Shown: positions 9,702-18,801 of the stretch, in pieces
Layout: every line of letters starts with the position of its first letter
Numbering within the stretch: the stretch's first letter is position 1
NCBI RefSeq assembly: GCF_018417535.1
Contig: NZ_CP070979.1
Coordinates: forward strand, 1,255,568 to 1,319,567
Length of the DNA: 64,000 nucleotides
From: Burkholderia pyrrocinia
GTDB lineage: Bacteria; Pseudomonadota; Gammaproteobacteria; Burkholderiales; Burkholderiaceae
Direction: 5' to 3'
Notes under the pieces: model-generated
Seen by the model: the letters and a program-made list of their open reading frames with translations, nothing else
What the model was told of the DNA's origin: nothing
Database searches by the model: none
Position numbers and translations under genes: made by a program

Positions 9702-10781
9702 ATGAGCACGATCTTCTCCGCTTCGACCGAATGCGCCGAGCGCGCCGACCGTGCCGACCGTGCCGATCGCGCGCACCTCACGGTTTATGCCGACACGCGC
9801 TGGCCGGTCGGAACCGGCATCCACAACGTGATGGTGGCCTATGCCGAGCGCGCGCCGTCGACCGTCCGCATCGCCCCGCTGCCGGTAGTCGGCGGTGTCG
9901 CGCACCCGCTGTCGCCGCTCGCGTTGAGCCGGGCGCTGAGGCGGCTGCCGGCCCGCAACGCCGTGTTCTGGAATCCCGGGTTCGTCCCGGCCGCGTTGCC
10001 CGATTTCCCGTCGGTCGTCGTGGTGCACGACCTCACCCATCGCCACTTCTACACGCGCGCGCACCGCTTCTACTACGACACGGTGCTCCGGCCGCTGTAC
10101 CGGCGTTGCACCGCGATCGTCTGCGTTTCCGAGTTCACGCGCGACGAATTCCTCCGCTGGTCGGGCATGCCGCCGGAGCGCGTTCACGTGATCCACAACG
10201 GGACCGACGCTGCGTACCAGCGCAACCGCGACACGCTCGGCTATCCGTTTCCGTACGTGCTCTATCCGGGCAACCGGCGCAACTACAAGAACCTGCATCG
10301 CTTGATCGAGGCATTCGGCGCGAGCGGGCTGTTGCCGCTCGGCGTGCGTCTGATGCTGACCGGTGACCCCGACCCGTCGCTGCTTGCGCACGCCGCACTG
10401 CACCGATGCGCGGACGGCCTCGTATTCGCGGGGGTATTGCCGAACGATGCGATGCCGAAACTGTACCGGGGTGCACTGTTCGTCGCGTTCGTGTCGCAGT
10501 ACGAAGGTTTTGGCCTGCCGATCCTCGAAGCGATGGCATCCGACGTACCCGTGCTGACCTCGAGGGTGTCGGCCATGCCGGAAGTGGCGGGTGCCGCCGC
10601 GATGCTCGTCGACCCGTTGTCGGTCGTCGACATCGCGGTCGCCATGCGCCGACTCGGCACGGAGGCCGTGTGGCGAGACGCGCTCGTCGCGCGAGGCCGG
10701 GAGCAGATCCGCCGGTTCGACTGGGACACATCGGCACGCAAGTTCTGGCGACTCGTCGAGCAGGTCGGCGCGTCGGCATGA
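9702..10781 (+). CDS. Family 4 glycosyltransferase
   Basis: A 359-residue GT-B fold retaining glycosyltransferase. The C-terminal half carries the family 4 donor-site pattern YEGFGLPILEAMASDVPVL (E-x7-E type) near 270-288, followed by the usual PEVAG and LVDP segments. FPYVLYPGNRRNYKNL near 185 begins the second Rossmann domain. The first 25 residues hold a small triple repeat of Arg-Ala-Asp (RADRADRADRAH), unusual for this family and probably disordered. The start is 3 bases after the previous stop. It acts in repeat-unit assembly; the sugar is unknown. Confidence 0.9.
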   Translation: MSTIFSASTECAERADRADRADRAHLTVYADTRWPVGTGIHNVMVAYAERAPSTVRIAPLPVVGGVAHPLSPLALSRALRRLPARNAVFWNPGFVPAALPDFPSVVVVHDLTHRHFYTRAHRFYYDTVLRPLYRRCTAIVCVSEFTRDEFLRWSGMPPERVHVIHNGTDAAYQRNRDTLGYPFPYVLYPGNRRNYKNLHRLIEAFGASGLLPLGVRLMLTGDPDPSLLAHAALHRCADGLVFAGVLPNDAMPKLYRGALFVAFVSQYEGFGLPILEAMASDVPVLTSRVSAMPEVAGAAAMLVDPLSVVDIAVAMRRLGTEAVWRDALVARGREQIRRFDWDTSARKFWRLVEQVGASA

Positions 10782-10848
10782 CGCGCACGTCAACGCACAG
10801 AGCCGGGCAAACCGGCCGACACAATCCACCACGGCGCGGGGTATCACG

Positions 10849-11679
10849 ATGGAAACCGAAGGAAGCATCAGCGTCATCGTCGTCAATTACGGCACGCCCG
10901 ACCTGACGATACGATGTGTGGCGTCATTGACGTCGTTACGCGTCGCACTCGCCGACGACATCGTCGTCGTCGAGAATGCGTCGCCGGACGATTCGTACAC
11001 GCGATTGCGACACGCATTGCCGCGCGGCGTCAGGCTGCTGCGCGCCGCCTGCAATCGCGGTTTCGGCTCCGGCGTGAACTTCGGCATGGCCGCCTGTCGA
11101 CGCGACTACGTGCTGGTGGTCAATCCCGATACGCATTTCAGCGAGAACGGGCTGGCGAAAGTGCTGGAGCTGTTCGAGACACGACCGGAGGCCGGGCTCG
11201 TCGGGCTCGATCTGCAGTATCCCGACGGCCGGCGCCAGTACTCGGCGCGACGGTTCTACAGCTGGCTCGACATCGTCGCGCGACGCACCGCGCTCGGCCG
11301 CTCGGGCCGCTTTCGTGCGCGGATGAACCAGCACCTGATGATCGATGCATGGTCGTGCGGCAACCCGTTCGATGCCGAATGGGTGATGGGAACGGGATTC
11401 GTGGTGCGACGCGACATGTTCGAGTCGCTCGGCGGTATGGACGAATCGTATTTCCTGTACATGGAGGATGTCGATCTGTGCGCGCGGACCTGGCTGGCCG
11501 GCTATCGGGTGCTCGGCATGCCGGGCGTCACGCTCGTGCACGATCATCAACGACAGTCGGCGGCAAGCCCCGTGTCGCGAGCGGGACGGCATCATCTGCG
11601 CAGCCTGTGGCGGTTCTACCGCAAGTTCCACGTGCCGTTGTCGTTGCCGCCCGGCGTCTCGCGGATCGCACGGCAATGA
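10849..11679 (+). CDS. Family 2 glycosyltransferase (rhamnosyltransferase-like)
   Basis: A 276-residue GT-A enzyme similar in layout to WbbL/RfbN-type rhamnosyltransferases. It starts with ISVIVVNYGTPDLT, has CNRGFGSGVNFGM near 66-78, the metal-binding NPDTHF near 93 and the acidic YMEDVDLCAR motif near 204-213. Rhamnosyltransferase is the commonest function of this subgroup, but specificity is a guess. The 67-base gap before it is the widest break between the genes from the kinase to the pyruvyl transferase. The stop overlaps the next start by ATGA. Confidence 0.88.
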   Translation: METEGSISVIVVNYGTPDLTIRCVASLTSLRVALADDIVVVENASPDDSYTRLRHALPRGVRLLRAACNRGFGSGVNFGMAACRRDYVLVVNPDTHFSENGLAKVLELFETRPEAGLVGLDLQYPDGRRQYSARRFYSWLDIVARRTALGRSGRFRARMNQHLMIDAWSCGNPFDAEWVMGTGFVVRRDMFESLGGMDESYFLYMEDVDLCARTWLAGYRVLGMPGVTLVHDHQRQSAASPVSRAGRHHLRSLWRFYRKFHVPLSLPPGVSRIARQ

Positions 11680-14048
11680 GGCCAGCGTCGCCGGTTCGTG
11701 TCGTCGTGCGTGCCGCGGCTGTCGCGTTGTGCGCGATGATCGCGCGCGGCGGCGCTTGCGCGCAGCCGGTGCGGCTGCCGCACGACGCGAAGGTCGTCGC
11801 CGGCAACCCGTCGGGGTCGGCACCGCGCGTGCTGCTCGCGCAGGATCGCGTCGCGCGCTACATCGTTCGCGCCGGTGCGACGGATGCCGTGACGCGCCAT
11901 GCGGCGGACGAGATTGCCGACTACCTGTCGCGGATCAGCGGCGCGTCGTTCGCCGTGTCGGACGACGGGCAAGACCGGACGCCGGCCATTGTCGTCGGCG
12001 GCGCGCATGCGGCGGAACAATGCCGGTCGGCAAGCGCGGCGCCGCTCGGTGGCGACGGCTTCGTCATCTGCCGCAGCGGCGACGACCTCGTCGTGGCCGG
12101 CGACACCCCGCGCGGCACGCTGTTCGGCGCGTACTGGTGGCTCGACCGCAAGCTCGGCGTGAAGTGGCTCGCGCCCGATGCGACCGAGGTGCCGCAACAG
12201 GCCGAGCTGCGTGTCGACACGGCACCCGTCCGGCAGGTTCCGCGCTTCGCGTATCGGGAGGTGTTGAGCGCGGAAGGGGAGGACAAGCCGTTCCGCGCGC
12301 ATAACCTGCTGAACGGCGAGTCGCACGGCACGTCGTATCGCGCTTCCCCGCCCGGTATCGACATGTGGGATCGCAGCTGGCTCGCGCGGGACGGCGATGC
12401 CGATTTCTGGACGCTCGTGCCGCACGACCGGTATGCGACCGCACATCCCGCCTGGTATGCCGGCGGGCAACTCGCGATGATGTCGGCCGACGTCCGCGCC
12501 ACCATGGCGGCCGAGATCGTGAGGCGCCTGAAGCGGCAACCCGACCCGGCCCGCATCTGGTTCGGCATCCGCGACATGGACTGGGGCTGGGACCTGGACA
12601 CGGCCAGCCGCGCGTTTGCCGACGCGCATGGCGGTGCGCCGTCGGCGGCTTTTCTCGATATGGTGCGGGACGTGTCGGCGCGGGTCCGGGAGGCGGTTCC
12701 CGGCGCGCGTGTCGCGATGCCGGCCTATCACTGGGGCTTCACGCCGCCGGACGGCATGCAGGTACCGGATCACGTTCGCGTGTATCCGATGACGATCCAG
12801 GTCGACTACAGCGTCGCGCTGAACGAGGACCGCAACGCGCCGCTGCGCGACGGTCTGCGCAAATGGAACGACATCGCGCGGCACGTCACCGTGTGGGATC
12901 ACGTCGTGAACTTCGGCGGCTACCTCCAGCCGACGCCGAATCTCTATCCGATCGGCCGCAGCATCGCGTGGCTGGCCACGTTGCCGAACGTCGACGGCTA
13001 CTTCGCGGAAGGCGACTGGCAGTCGCGCGGCGGCGAATTTGCGAGCCTGCGCGTGTGGTTGATCGCACGACTGCTCTGGACGCCGACCGCGGACCCGCGC
13101 ACGCTCGTCCGCGAATATTGCGACGCCTATTACGGCGCGGCTGCGCCGGCCGTCGTGCGCTACATCGATCGCATGCATGCCGCGCTGCGCGCGAGCGGCG
13201 ACGTGCTGGCCGAACAGACGCCGGTCGGCATGGCGATGTACACGTACGACTTCGTTCGCCAGTCGGAACGGGATTTCGATGCGGCCGCCCGTGCGGTCGA
13301 CGGGGATACCGTGCGTAGCGCGCGTGTCCGCCAGGCACGCATGCCGCTCGATTTCGTGATCCTGGCACTGCGCGACCGCTACGCGGCGCGCGCCGCGCAG
13401 GAGGGCTGGGACCTCGATATTCGCGGGCGGCGCGCGCGCTTCGACGCGGCGATCTCGGCCGCGGGTGTTCGTCAGTACCGGCAAAGCGGCAATCTCGCGG
13501 CACTCGGCGCATTGCTCGATATCGACCGGCATCCCGTCGTTCCGCCGTCGCTCGTGGCGGGTCTTGCCGACAGCGACTGGCGCGCGATCGATGTTTCGCG
13601 CGTGAATCTCTACGACAGCGCGCGCGTGGTGGCCGACCCCGGCGCGCTGGACGGCGCCGCGATCGCGATACGCGGCGATTCGGGCGTCTGGGCAGTCCAG
13701 TTCAAGCTCGACAAGCTGCCGCGCGACGGGCGCTGGGATCTCTATGCATCGGTGCGTGTGCCGGAAGGCGGCGGTGCGGGCGCTGCGGCCGTGCGGGTGG
13801 GGGCCTACCCGCCGATGACGCTGCGCACCGACACGCCGGCGCGCACACTCGACGACGCGCGATTCGAGTGGCTGCCCGTCCCGGGCGGCCCGTTTGCGTA
13901 TGACGCCGATCACGAGAAGGGCATTTATGTCCACGGAGTCGGATTCGCGCGGGGTCAGTCCGTGCGCGTCGGCCCCTTCGTCGCCATTCGTCACCGTGCG
14001 CCGGGCGGCACGCTGCCGTCGATTCCGCTCAAAGGAAACGCCTCATGA
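11676..14048 (+). CDS. Secreted DUF4838 carbohydrate-active protein
   Basis: A 790-residue protein with an apparent signal peptide (hydrophobic AAAVALCAMIARGGACA, cleavage near residue 30). The N-terminal ~90-150 segment, with HAADEIADYLSRISGA, resembles the small domain in front of family 20/67 glycoside hydrolases. The centre (about 230-520) resembles DUF4838, a TIM-barrel-like domain of uncharacterised proteins. The C-terminal ~200 residues look like a beta-sandwich carbohydrate-binding region. It probably cuts, trims or binds the polymer in the periplasm or outside. Such a protein inside a Wzx/Wzy operon is uncommon. It overlaps both neighbours by ATGA. Confidence 0.75.
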   Translation: MRPASPVRVVVRAAAVALCAMIARGGACAQPVRLPHDAKVVAGNPSGSAPRVLLAQDRVARYIVRAGATDAVTRHAADEIADYLSRISGASFAVSDDGQDRTPAIVVGGAHAAEQCRSASAAPLGGDGFVICRSGDDLVVAGDTPRGTLFGAYWWLDRKLGVKWLAPDATEVPQQAELRVDTAPVRQVPRFAYREVLSAEGEDKPFRAHNLLNGESHGTSYRASPPGIDMWDRSWLARDGDADFWTLVPHDRYATAHPAWYAGGQLAMMSADVRATMAAEIVRRLKRQPDPARIWFGIRDMDWGWDLDTASRAFADAHGGAPSAAFLDMVRDVSARVREAVPGARVAMPAYHWGFTPPDGMQVPDHVRVYPMTIQVDYSVALNEDRNAPLRDGLRKWNDIARHVTVWDHVVNFGGYLQPTPNLYPIGRSIAWLATLPNVDGYFAEGDWQSRGGEFASLRVWLIARLLWTPTADPRTLVREYCDAYYGAAAPAVVRYIDRMHAALRASGDVLAEQTPVGMAMYTYDFVRQSERDFDAAARAVDGDTVRSARVRQARMPLDFVILALRDRYAARAAQEGWDLDIRGRRARFDAAISAAGVRQYRQSGNLAALGALLDIDRHPVVPPSLVAGLADSDWRAIDVSRVNLYDSARVVADPGALDGAAIAIRGDSGVWAVQFKLDKLPRDGRWDLYASVRVPEGGGAGAAAVRVGAYPPMTLRTDTPARTLDDARFEWLPVPGGPFAYDADHEKGIYVHGVGFARGQSVRVGPFVAIRHRAPGGTLPSIPLKGNAS

Positions 14049-15265
14049 AAGTTGCCATCGTTTCGCCCATTCCGTTGTTTCCCGTCAATGCCGGCAACCG
14101 CAGTCGCGTCCTGAATCTCGCGCGGGCGGTCAAATCGCTCGGCTGCGACGTGCATTTCGTCTATCTGGAATCGCGCCAGACGGGAGGCATGGACCTTGAC
14201 GCGCATCGCCGGGAGTTCGGTGCCGAGCGCGTGTCGATATTGCGCCGCGCGGGCCTGGCGCTGGCGCTGTATCGCGCCAAGCGGGTGGCCTGGCTGGTGC
14301 GTCGTCTCGCCGCGAAAGCGGCCGGCAGTCGACATGCGTACTACACGGGGCTCGACGAATTGTTCAGCGAGCGCTTTACCGCACAATTGCGCGCGCTGCA
14401 GCACTACCACGCATTCGATGCCGTGTTCGTCGAATACGTGTTCTATTCGCGCGCGCTCGATGCGTTTCCGGATACGGTCGTCAAGGTCATCGATACGCAC
14501 GACATCTTTGCGGACCGACATGTTCCGTTCATCGGCCGCCCCGGTGCGAAGCGCTACATGTTTTCGATTCCGCCGCAACGGGAGTGCGACGGATTGCGCC
14601 GCGCGCATGTCGCGCTGGCCATCCAGGCCGACGAGGGCGACCTGCTGGCGGCGCGCCTCGGCAGCGGCGACGCCCCGGAGGTCGCGGTGCTGAGTCACCT
14701 GCTGGCGTTTCCGCCGCAGGTGGACTGTGCCGGGCATGCCGACGCGACCTTCCTCGGCAGCGACAACCAGCCGAATCGCGACGCCGTCAAATACTTCGTC
14801 GACGAGATCCTGCCGCGTATCGTGGCGCGGCTGCCGGCGTTTCGCGTGCATCTCGCCGGCACGATCGCGTCGGCCGTCCCTGACGGGCCGCACATCGTCA
14901 AGCACGGCCCCGTCGCCGAGCTGGGCGACGCATTCGCGATCGCACCGATCTCGATCAATCCGATGCTGCTCGGCACGGGCATCAACATCAAGCTGCTCGA
15001 AAGCATGGCGCTCGGCGTGCCGATCGTCAGCACCCGGACGGGCGCGCGCGGCCTCGGCGAGCATGACCTGCGCGGGGTGACCGTCGTGCGGGACGGCGAT
15101 TCGCAGGGCTTTTCGGATGCGGTCGTCCAGCTCGCGACGGATCGCGCGCATCGTATCGCCCAGGGTGCGGCGGCGCGCGATGCCGCGCGAGCCTGGCACG
15201 AAACGCAGCTTCGCGTGCTTCGCGACACGCTCCGGCGGCGGCGGCCGGCCGCCGCACCGGCCTGA
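14045..15265 (+). CDS. Family 4 glycosyltransferase
   Basis: A 406-residue GT-B enzyme. It starts KVAIVSPIPLFPVNAGNRSR, a common acceptor-domain start, and its C-terminal half has LLGTGINIKLLESMALGVPI near 310-329, the donor-binding E-x7-E region of the Glyco_trans_1_4 group. Residues around 235-250 (DATFLGSDNQPNRDA) match the domain junction. It probably adds a sugar of the repeat unit. It is translationally coupled to the DUF4838 gene through an ATGA overlap. Specificity is unknown. Confidence 0.88.
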   Translation: MKVAIVSPIPLFPVNAGNRSRVLNLARAVKSLGCDVHFVYLESRQTGGMDLDAHRREFGAERVSILRRAGLALALYRAKRVAWLVRRLAAKAAGSRHAYYTGLDELFSERFTAQLRALQHYHAFDAVFVEYVFYSRALDAFPDTVVKVIDTHDIFADRHVPFIGRPGAKRYMFSIPPQRECDGLRRAHVALAIQADEGDLLAARLGSGDAPEVAVLSHLLAFPPQVDCAGHADATFLGSDNQPNRDAVKYFVDEILPRIVARLPAFRVHLAGTIASAVPDGPHIVKHGPVAELGDAFAIAPISINPMLLGTGINIKLLESMALGVPIVSTRTGARGLGEHDLRGVTVVRDGDSQGFSDAVVQLATDRAHRIAQGAAARDAARAWHETQLRVLRDTLRRRRPAAAPA

Positions 15266-15310
15266 CGGATGCATCCGTCGAAACCATCGAATCACCCAGG
15301 GGAATCGAAC

Positions 15311-16606
15311 ATGTCGAAACTGGCCGGTCTGAAACAACGGCTTCGCGTGTGGTTGTATGTGAAGCGATTGACCATGCAGTGGCGTCGCGAGGCTGCACGA
15401 GGCGCTGCAGACAACGACGGCGCATCCGGCGCCCATCTGCTGATCTTGCCGTGCGATCCGTGGACGCTGGTCGGCTCGAAAGGCGATGAAGCGATGCTGC
15501 GCGCGGTCGTCGAGCGGTTGCGACAGGCGAACAGCGCGTTGAAGGTGTCGGTCGTCACGGCCACGCCGGGGGCGGCAGATGCCGCGGCACAGCTTGGCTT
15601 GCGTGCGGTCGACGCGTGGAACGAGCCATGGCGCCTGATGGACACGGTCGAACGGCTTGCCGCGTTGCGACCCAGTGCGGTGGTCGTCATCGGCGCCGAC
15701 GTGATGGACGGCTACTATTCGCCCATGACGTCGCTGCGGTTGCTGGCAACGGCGGATCTGCTGGTCAGGCGCGGCGTGCACGGCACGATTCTCGGCTTCA
15801 GCTTCAACCGCTTGCCGTACAGGCAGTTGAGGCATGCATTCAATCGAATCGACGCGCGGCTGCTGGTCAACGTCCGCGACGGCGTTTCGCTCGATCGATT
15901 CAGGCGATTCAGTTCGGCGAGCGCGGAGCTCGTGGCGGATTCCGCCTTCATGCTTCAGCCGGACGACTCGTCCGATTGCGTCAGGGGCACGGCGGCGTGG
16001 GTCGAATCGCGCCGCGCGGCCGGCGACATCGTGATCGCATTCAACCTTCACCCGATGCTGATCCGCCGGGCCAGCGACGACGATATCGCCGCGCTGGTCG
16101 CGTCGGCGCAGGCAGCCATTCGCGAACTCGCGGAGCATCGTCGGGTCAGCATCGTCCTGCTGTCCCACGACTATCGCGGTCGGGACGGCGACGATACCTG
16201 TCTCGAGCCGCTGCATCACGCATTGGCCGCGGCGATGGGCGAGCGGCTTTGCTACCCGCGCGCCAGGATGTCGGCGGCGGAACTGAAGGCCATTTCAGGG
16301 CAGGTGGACGGCGTGGTAACCGGGCGCATGCATCTGGCGATCGCCAGTCTTGGCATGGGTGTGCCTGTCGCGGCGCTGACCTATCAGGACAAGTTCCAGG
16401 GGCTCTTCAGTCATTTCGGGCTGTCGGACGCCTTCTTGCTGAAGCCCGAGGAAGCGATGCGCTCCGCTCATCTGGCGGCGGTACTGGACCGGTTCGTGTC
16501 GGAGCTTCCGCAACTGCGCAACCAGGTGCATGCCGCGCTGCCGCGCGTAAAGGAAGCGTCATGCAGGAACCTGCGCGGAGTGATCCATGCGATCCGGCCT
16601 TCGTGA
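15311..16606 (+). CDS. Polysaccharide pyruvyl transferase family protein
   Basis: A 431-residue protein of the family that transfers pyruvate from phosphoenolpyruvate onto a sugar as a ketal. It has GSKGDEAMLRAVVERL near 57-72 and the C-terminal VTGRMHLAIASLGMGVPVAAL near 337-357, both typical of this fold. I chose the ATG at 15311 because AGGGGA lies 7 bases upstream; the frame is also open from an ATG at 15269. It closes the operon and suggests that the exopolysaccharide carries acidic pyruvate groups. Confidence 0.85.
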   Translation: MSKLAGLKQRLRVWLYVKRLTMQWRREAARGAADNDGASGAHLLILPCDPWTLVGSKGDEAMLRAVVERLRQANSALKVSVVTATPGAADAAAQLGLRAVDAWNEPWRLMDTVERLAALRPSAVVVIGADVMDGYYSPMTSLRLLATADLLVRRGVHGTILGFSFNRLPYRQLRHAFNRIDARLLVNVRDGVSLDRFRRFSSASAELVADSAFMLQPDDSSDCVRGTAAWVESRRAAGDIVIAFNLHPMLIRRASDDDIAALVASAQAAIRELAEHRRVSIVLLSHDYRGRDGDDTCLEPLHHALAAAMGERLCYPRARMSAAELKAISGQVDGVVTGRMHLAIASLGMGVPVAALTYQDKFQGLFSHFGLSDAFLLKPEEAMRSAHLAAVLDRFVSELPQLRNQVHAALPRVKEASCRNLRGVIHAIRPS

Positions 16607-16672
16607 GCGGTGTCCACGATATTTTTCCTGCATTCGCAGCTGCGCCGCATTCTTCCAGAGGCATCGTTTCAC

Positions 16673-17545
16673 ATGCGGAATCCAAACGAAGACCCGGCTG
16701 ATCCCGACCGTTCGGGTCTCAAGAAAAAAGCGAATTATCGTGCGCCGGCGCTCGAGAAGGGTCTCGATATTCTCGAGTTGCTCGTCGATCGCCAGTTCGG
16801 GATGGCGCAGGCGGACATTTGTCGCGCGTTGAAGCGCAGCCGGAGCGAACTGTATCGCATGATCCAGGTGCTCGAGGATCGCGGTTACATCTACAGGGTG
16901 GATCGTTACGACCGTTACGCGCTGACCATGAAGCTTTACTTTCTCGGACAGCATCACGCGCCGACACGATCGATCGGCGCGCTTGTCACGCCGCTCCTGC
17001 AGCAGTTCGCATTGCAGACTGTCCAGTCGTGTTACCTGACGGTATTCGATGGCGACACGATGGTTGTTATCGCAACGGTTGGCGCTGAAACGGAATGGAA
17101 CATCGCGGTCCGGGTCGGCACGCGCGTTCCGCTGCACGGCAGTGCCGCGGGAGAGATGTACCTGGCGTTTCAGAACGAAGACGTACGAACGCGATTGCTC
17201 CGGAACATCGGGCCCGATGTCGAGTCGTGGAACCAGCCGCGCAGCGATGAAGCATTGCTGACCCATCGGGGCGACGGCTATATCTGCCGCCCGAACGAAC
17301 GCATTCCCGGCATCACGGATATCGCAACGCCGATCGTCGACAAGTCGGGCTCGGCAATCGCGATCCTCACGTGCCCATACCTGGCGCTATCGGGAGAAGC
17401 CGGGGGGATGTCGATCAAGCAGATCGGCGTCGCGCTGTGCGAAACGGCTCAACGCATCTCCGCGACGGTCGATCAGCGGTTCATGCAATCCGCCGTCGAG
17501 ATGCCGTCGCGTGAGCCGGCGCGGAGTGTGCGTCGGGCGGGGTGA
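16673..17545 (+). CDS. IclR-family transcriptional regulator
   Basis: A DNA-binding regulator of about 290 residues with an N-terminal winged helix-turn-helix (ALEKGLDILELL, then AQADICRALKRSRSELYRM) and a C-terminal IclR effector-binding domain (VPLHGSAAGEMYLAF, GYICRPNERIPGITDIATPI). IclR proteins respond to small metabolites and often control neighbouring catabolic genes. It follows the polysaccharide operon by 66 bases on the same strand, so it may regulate that operon or be unrelated. The start at 16673 gives the usual IclR length; an upstream ATG at 16610 would add 21 residues. Confidence 0.9.
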   Translation: MRNPNEDPADPDRSGLKKKANYRAPALEKGLDILELLVDRQFGMAQADICRALKRSRSELYRMIQVLEDRGYIYRVDRYDRYALTMKLYFLGQHHAPTRSIGALVTPLLQQFALQTVQSCYLTVFDGDTMVVIATVGAETEWNIAVRVGTRVPLHGSAAGEMYLAFQNEDVRTRLLRNIGPDVESWNQPRSDEALLTHRGDGYICRPNERIPGITDIATPIVDKSGSAIAILTCPYLALSGEAGGMSIKQIGVALCETAQRISATVDQRFMQSAVEMPSREPARSVRRAG

Positions 17546-18086
17546 AGGAATCGCGGGGAGTTGTACGACATGGCACCCGTGCGTGCGATAACGCGTGACG
17601 TGGGGTGGGGCGATTCAGGTTTCCGCGCCCGGACGATGGAAATGGAATCTCAAGGGCCGGAACGAAAAGCCTCGCCGGTATTGGCTCCCGGCACCCGCAC
17701 CGTCACCATCGCAGCTCCTTGCGGCATGCCGGGCAGCGGCGGTGCGCCACCGCAATGCCGATGCGCGCGCGATCGACGATGCGCCGCCCGTTCCTCCGTA
17801 GCGAAAAAACTTCGATTGCTTATGGAAATGGACAGTCGCATGTGCTATGCACGGATTCAAGAATGAAACGTGTCGAAGGATGCAAACCCGTATCGCGCAA
17901 ACCGGAAAGTATTCATAGGATAGGTAAACCGCGCGCGCATGCCGCGGCGATCGACATCGATACGGGGTGTCGATGGCGCCTGGAACCTGGATGGTGACGT
18001 TTGGTGGCGGCCGCGATGCATCGAGACAGGCGCGCGGCCGATCGCGATTGCCCGATCCAGGTCGGTTTGTTTTTACGGGGGGCAGC
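17546..18086. other. Gene-poor gap with a dispersed 34-bp repeat
   Basis: About 540 bases without a convincing gene. Several open frames exist but have no ribosome-binding site or recognisable product. At 17654-17687 lies one copy of a 34-base sequence found again in the same orientation at 31218-31251. A run ending in GGGGGG just before 18087 serves as leader of the next small gene. Confidence 0.5.
17654..17687 (+). repeat. 34-bp dispersed direct repeat, copy 1
   Basis: This copy matches 31218-31251 at 29 of 34 positions without gaps, in the same orientation. Both copies begin GGGCCGGA and end ATTGGCTC, sharing CGAAAAGCCT in the middle. They bracket about 13.5 kb of accessory-type genes. 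Whether they are attachment-site remnants, mobile-element ends or fragments of a shared gene is not clear from sequence. Confidence 0.45.
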
Positions 18087-18365
18087 ATGGTGAACTGGAT
18101 CAGCCGTTGGGCGATGCGTCACGCCCCGACGCCGGAAAAAGCCGCCGCGTCGATGCTGGTGACTGCACGCATGGAATTGTTCGCTGCCGAGCAGCGTGTC
18201 ATCGATGCGAAATTGCGAGCAAGCTACTGGAGCACGCGCGTTGCGTTTCTCGAAGAAGTGCAGCAGCAGGGCATCGATCCTTGGGTACACGCGCTGCCGT
18301 CGCCACAACCTGAACCCGAGTTCACTCCGCTTGGCGCGGGCCCGCGTCTCGCCGCCGGCACCTGA
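18087..18365 (+). CDS. Small protein of unknown function
   Basis: A 92-residue soluble protein with an N-terminal WISRW segment and a predicted helical middle (KAAASMLVTARMELFAAEQRV), then a Pro-rich tail. I know no family. A purine-rich GGGGGG run ends 4 bases before the ATG. The helical, charged central part and the Trp residues look like a real protein rather than a chance frame. Confidence 0.5.
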   Translation: MVNWISRWAMRHAPTPEKAAASMLVTARMELFAAEQRVIDAKLRASYWSTRVAFLEEVQQQGIDPWVHALPSPQPEPEFTPLGAGPRLAAGT

Positions 18366-18801
18366 CGGCCATACGCTGCGTGATCGCTCGCGTTTTCTCG
18401 TAAAGTCGATCCGGTAAATCCGGATCGATCAGTCTGGACGCTGGTGGCGGACGTCGCGAAAAATGCGCCCGCCGGCTCCGAGGCCGCCAGCGTGCCGCTG
18501 GATTCGGCGATTGCCGCCAAACGCGCTTTGCGAAATACTGCAACGAACTGGCCAACAGGCGGTCCAGGTCGCCCAAAGCAACCTCGACTCGCCGCGATAG
18601 CAACCTCGACGTCCACCCGGCGCGCTGTCGAGCCGGCGGCGCAGGCCACCAAGCGGTGATGACTGACGGTCGTTGGAGAGGTGGTCAGGCGTGAACGCTC
18701 GCGGCTAGCGCAATGAGGCGCCAGGGGTGCCGGCGCCTGCAGATCGCGACGCGGTTCGATCCTCTGGTCTGTTGCCATTGTTATTGCTGGAGCGTGCCGG
18801 A
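18366..18801. other. Gene-poor gap
   Basis: About 435 bases between a small unknown gene and an outer-membrane protein gene. An Ala/Thr-rich frame at 18444-18659 would start with GTG but lacks a ribosome-binding site, so I do not call it. The promoter of the following gene is probably in the last 100 bases. Confidence 0.4.

Noticed and set aside
361-16606. Assignment of the operon as the cepacian (bce) cluster
   Set aside because: The expected nucleotide-sugar and acyltransferase genes are absent and gene order differs.
17605-17997. An open frame in the gap after the IclR gene
   Set aside because: No ribosome-binding site, Arg-rich composition, and it crosses the dispersed repeat.
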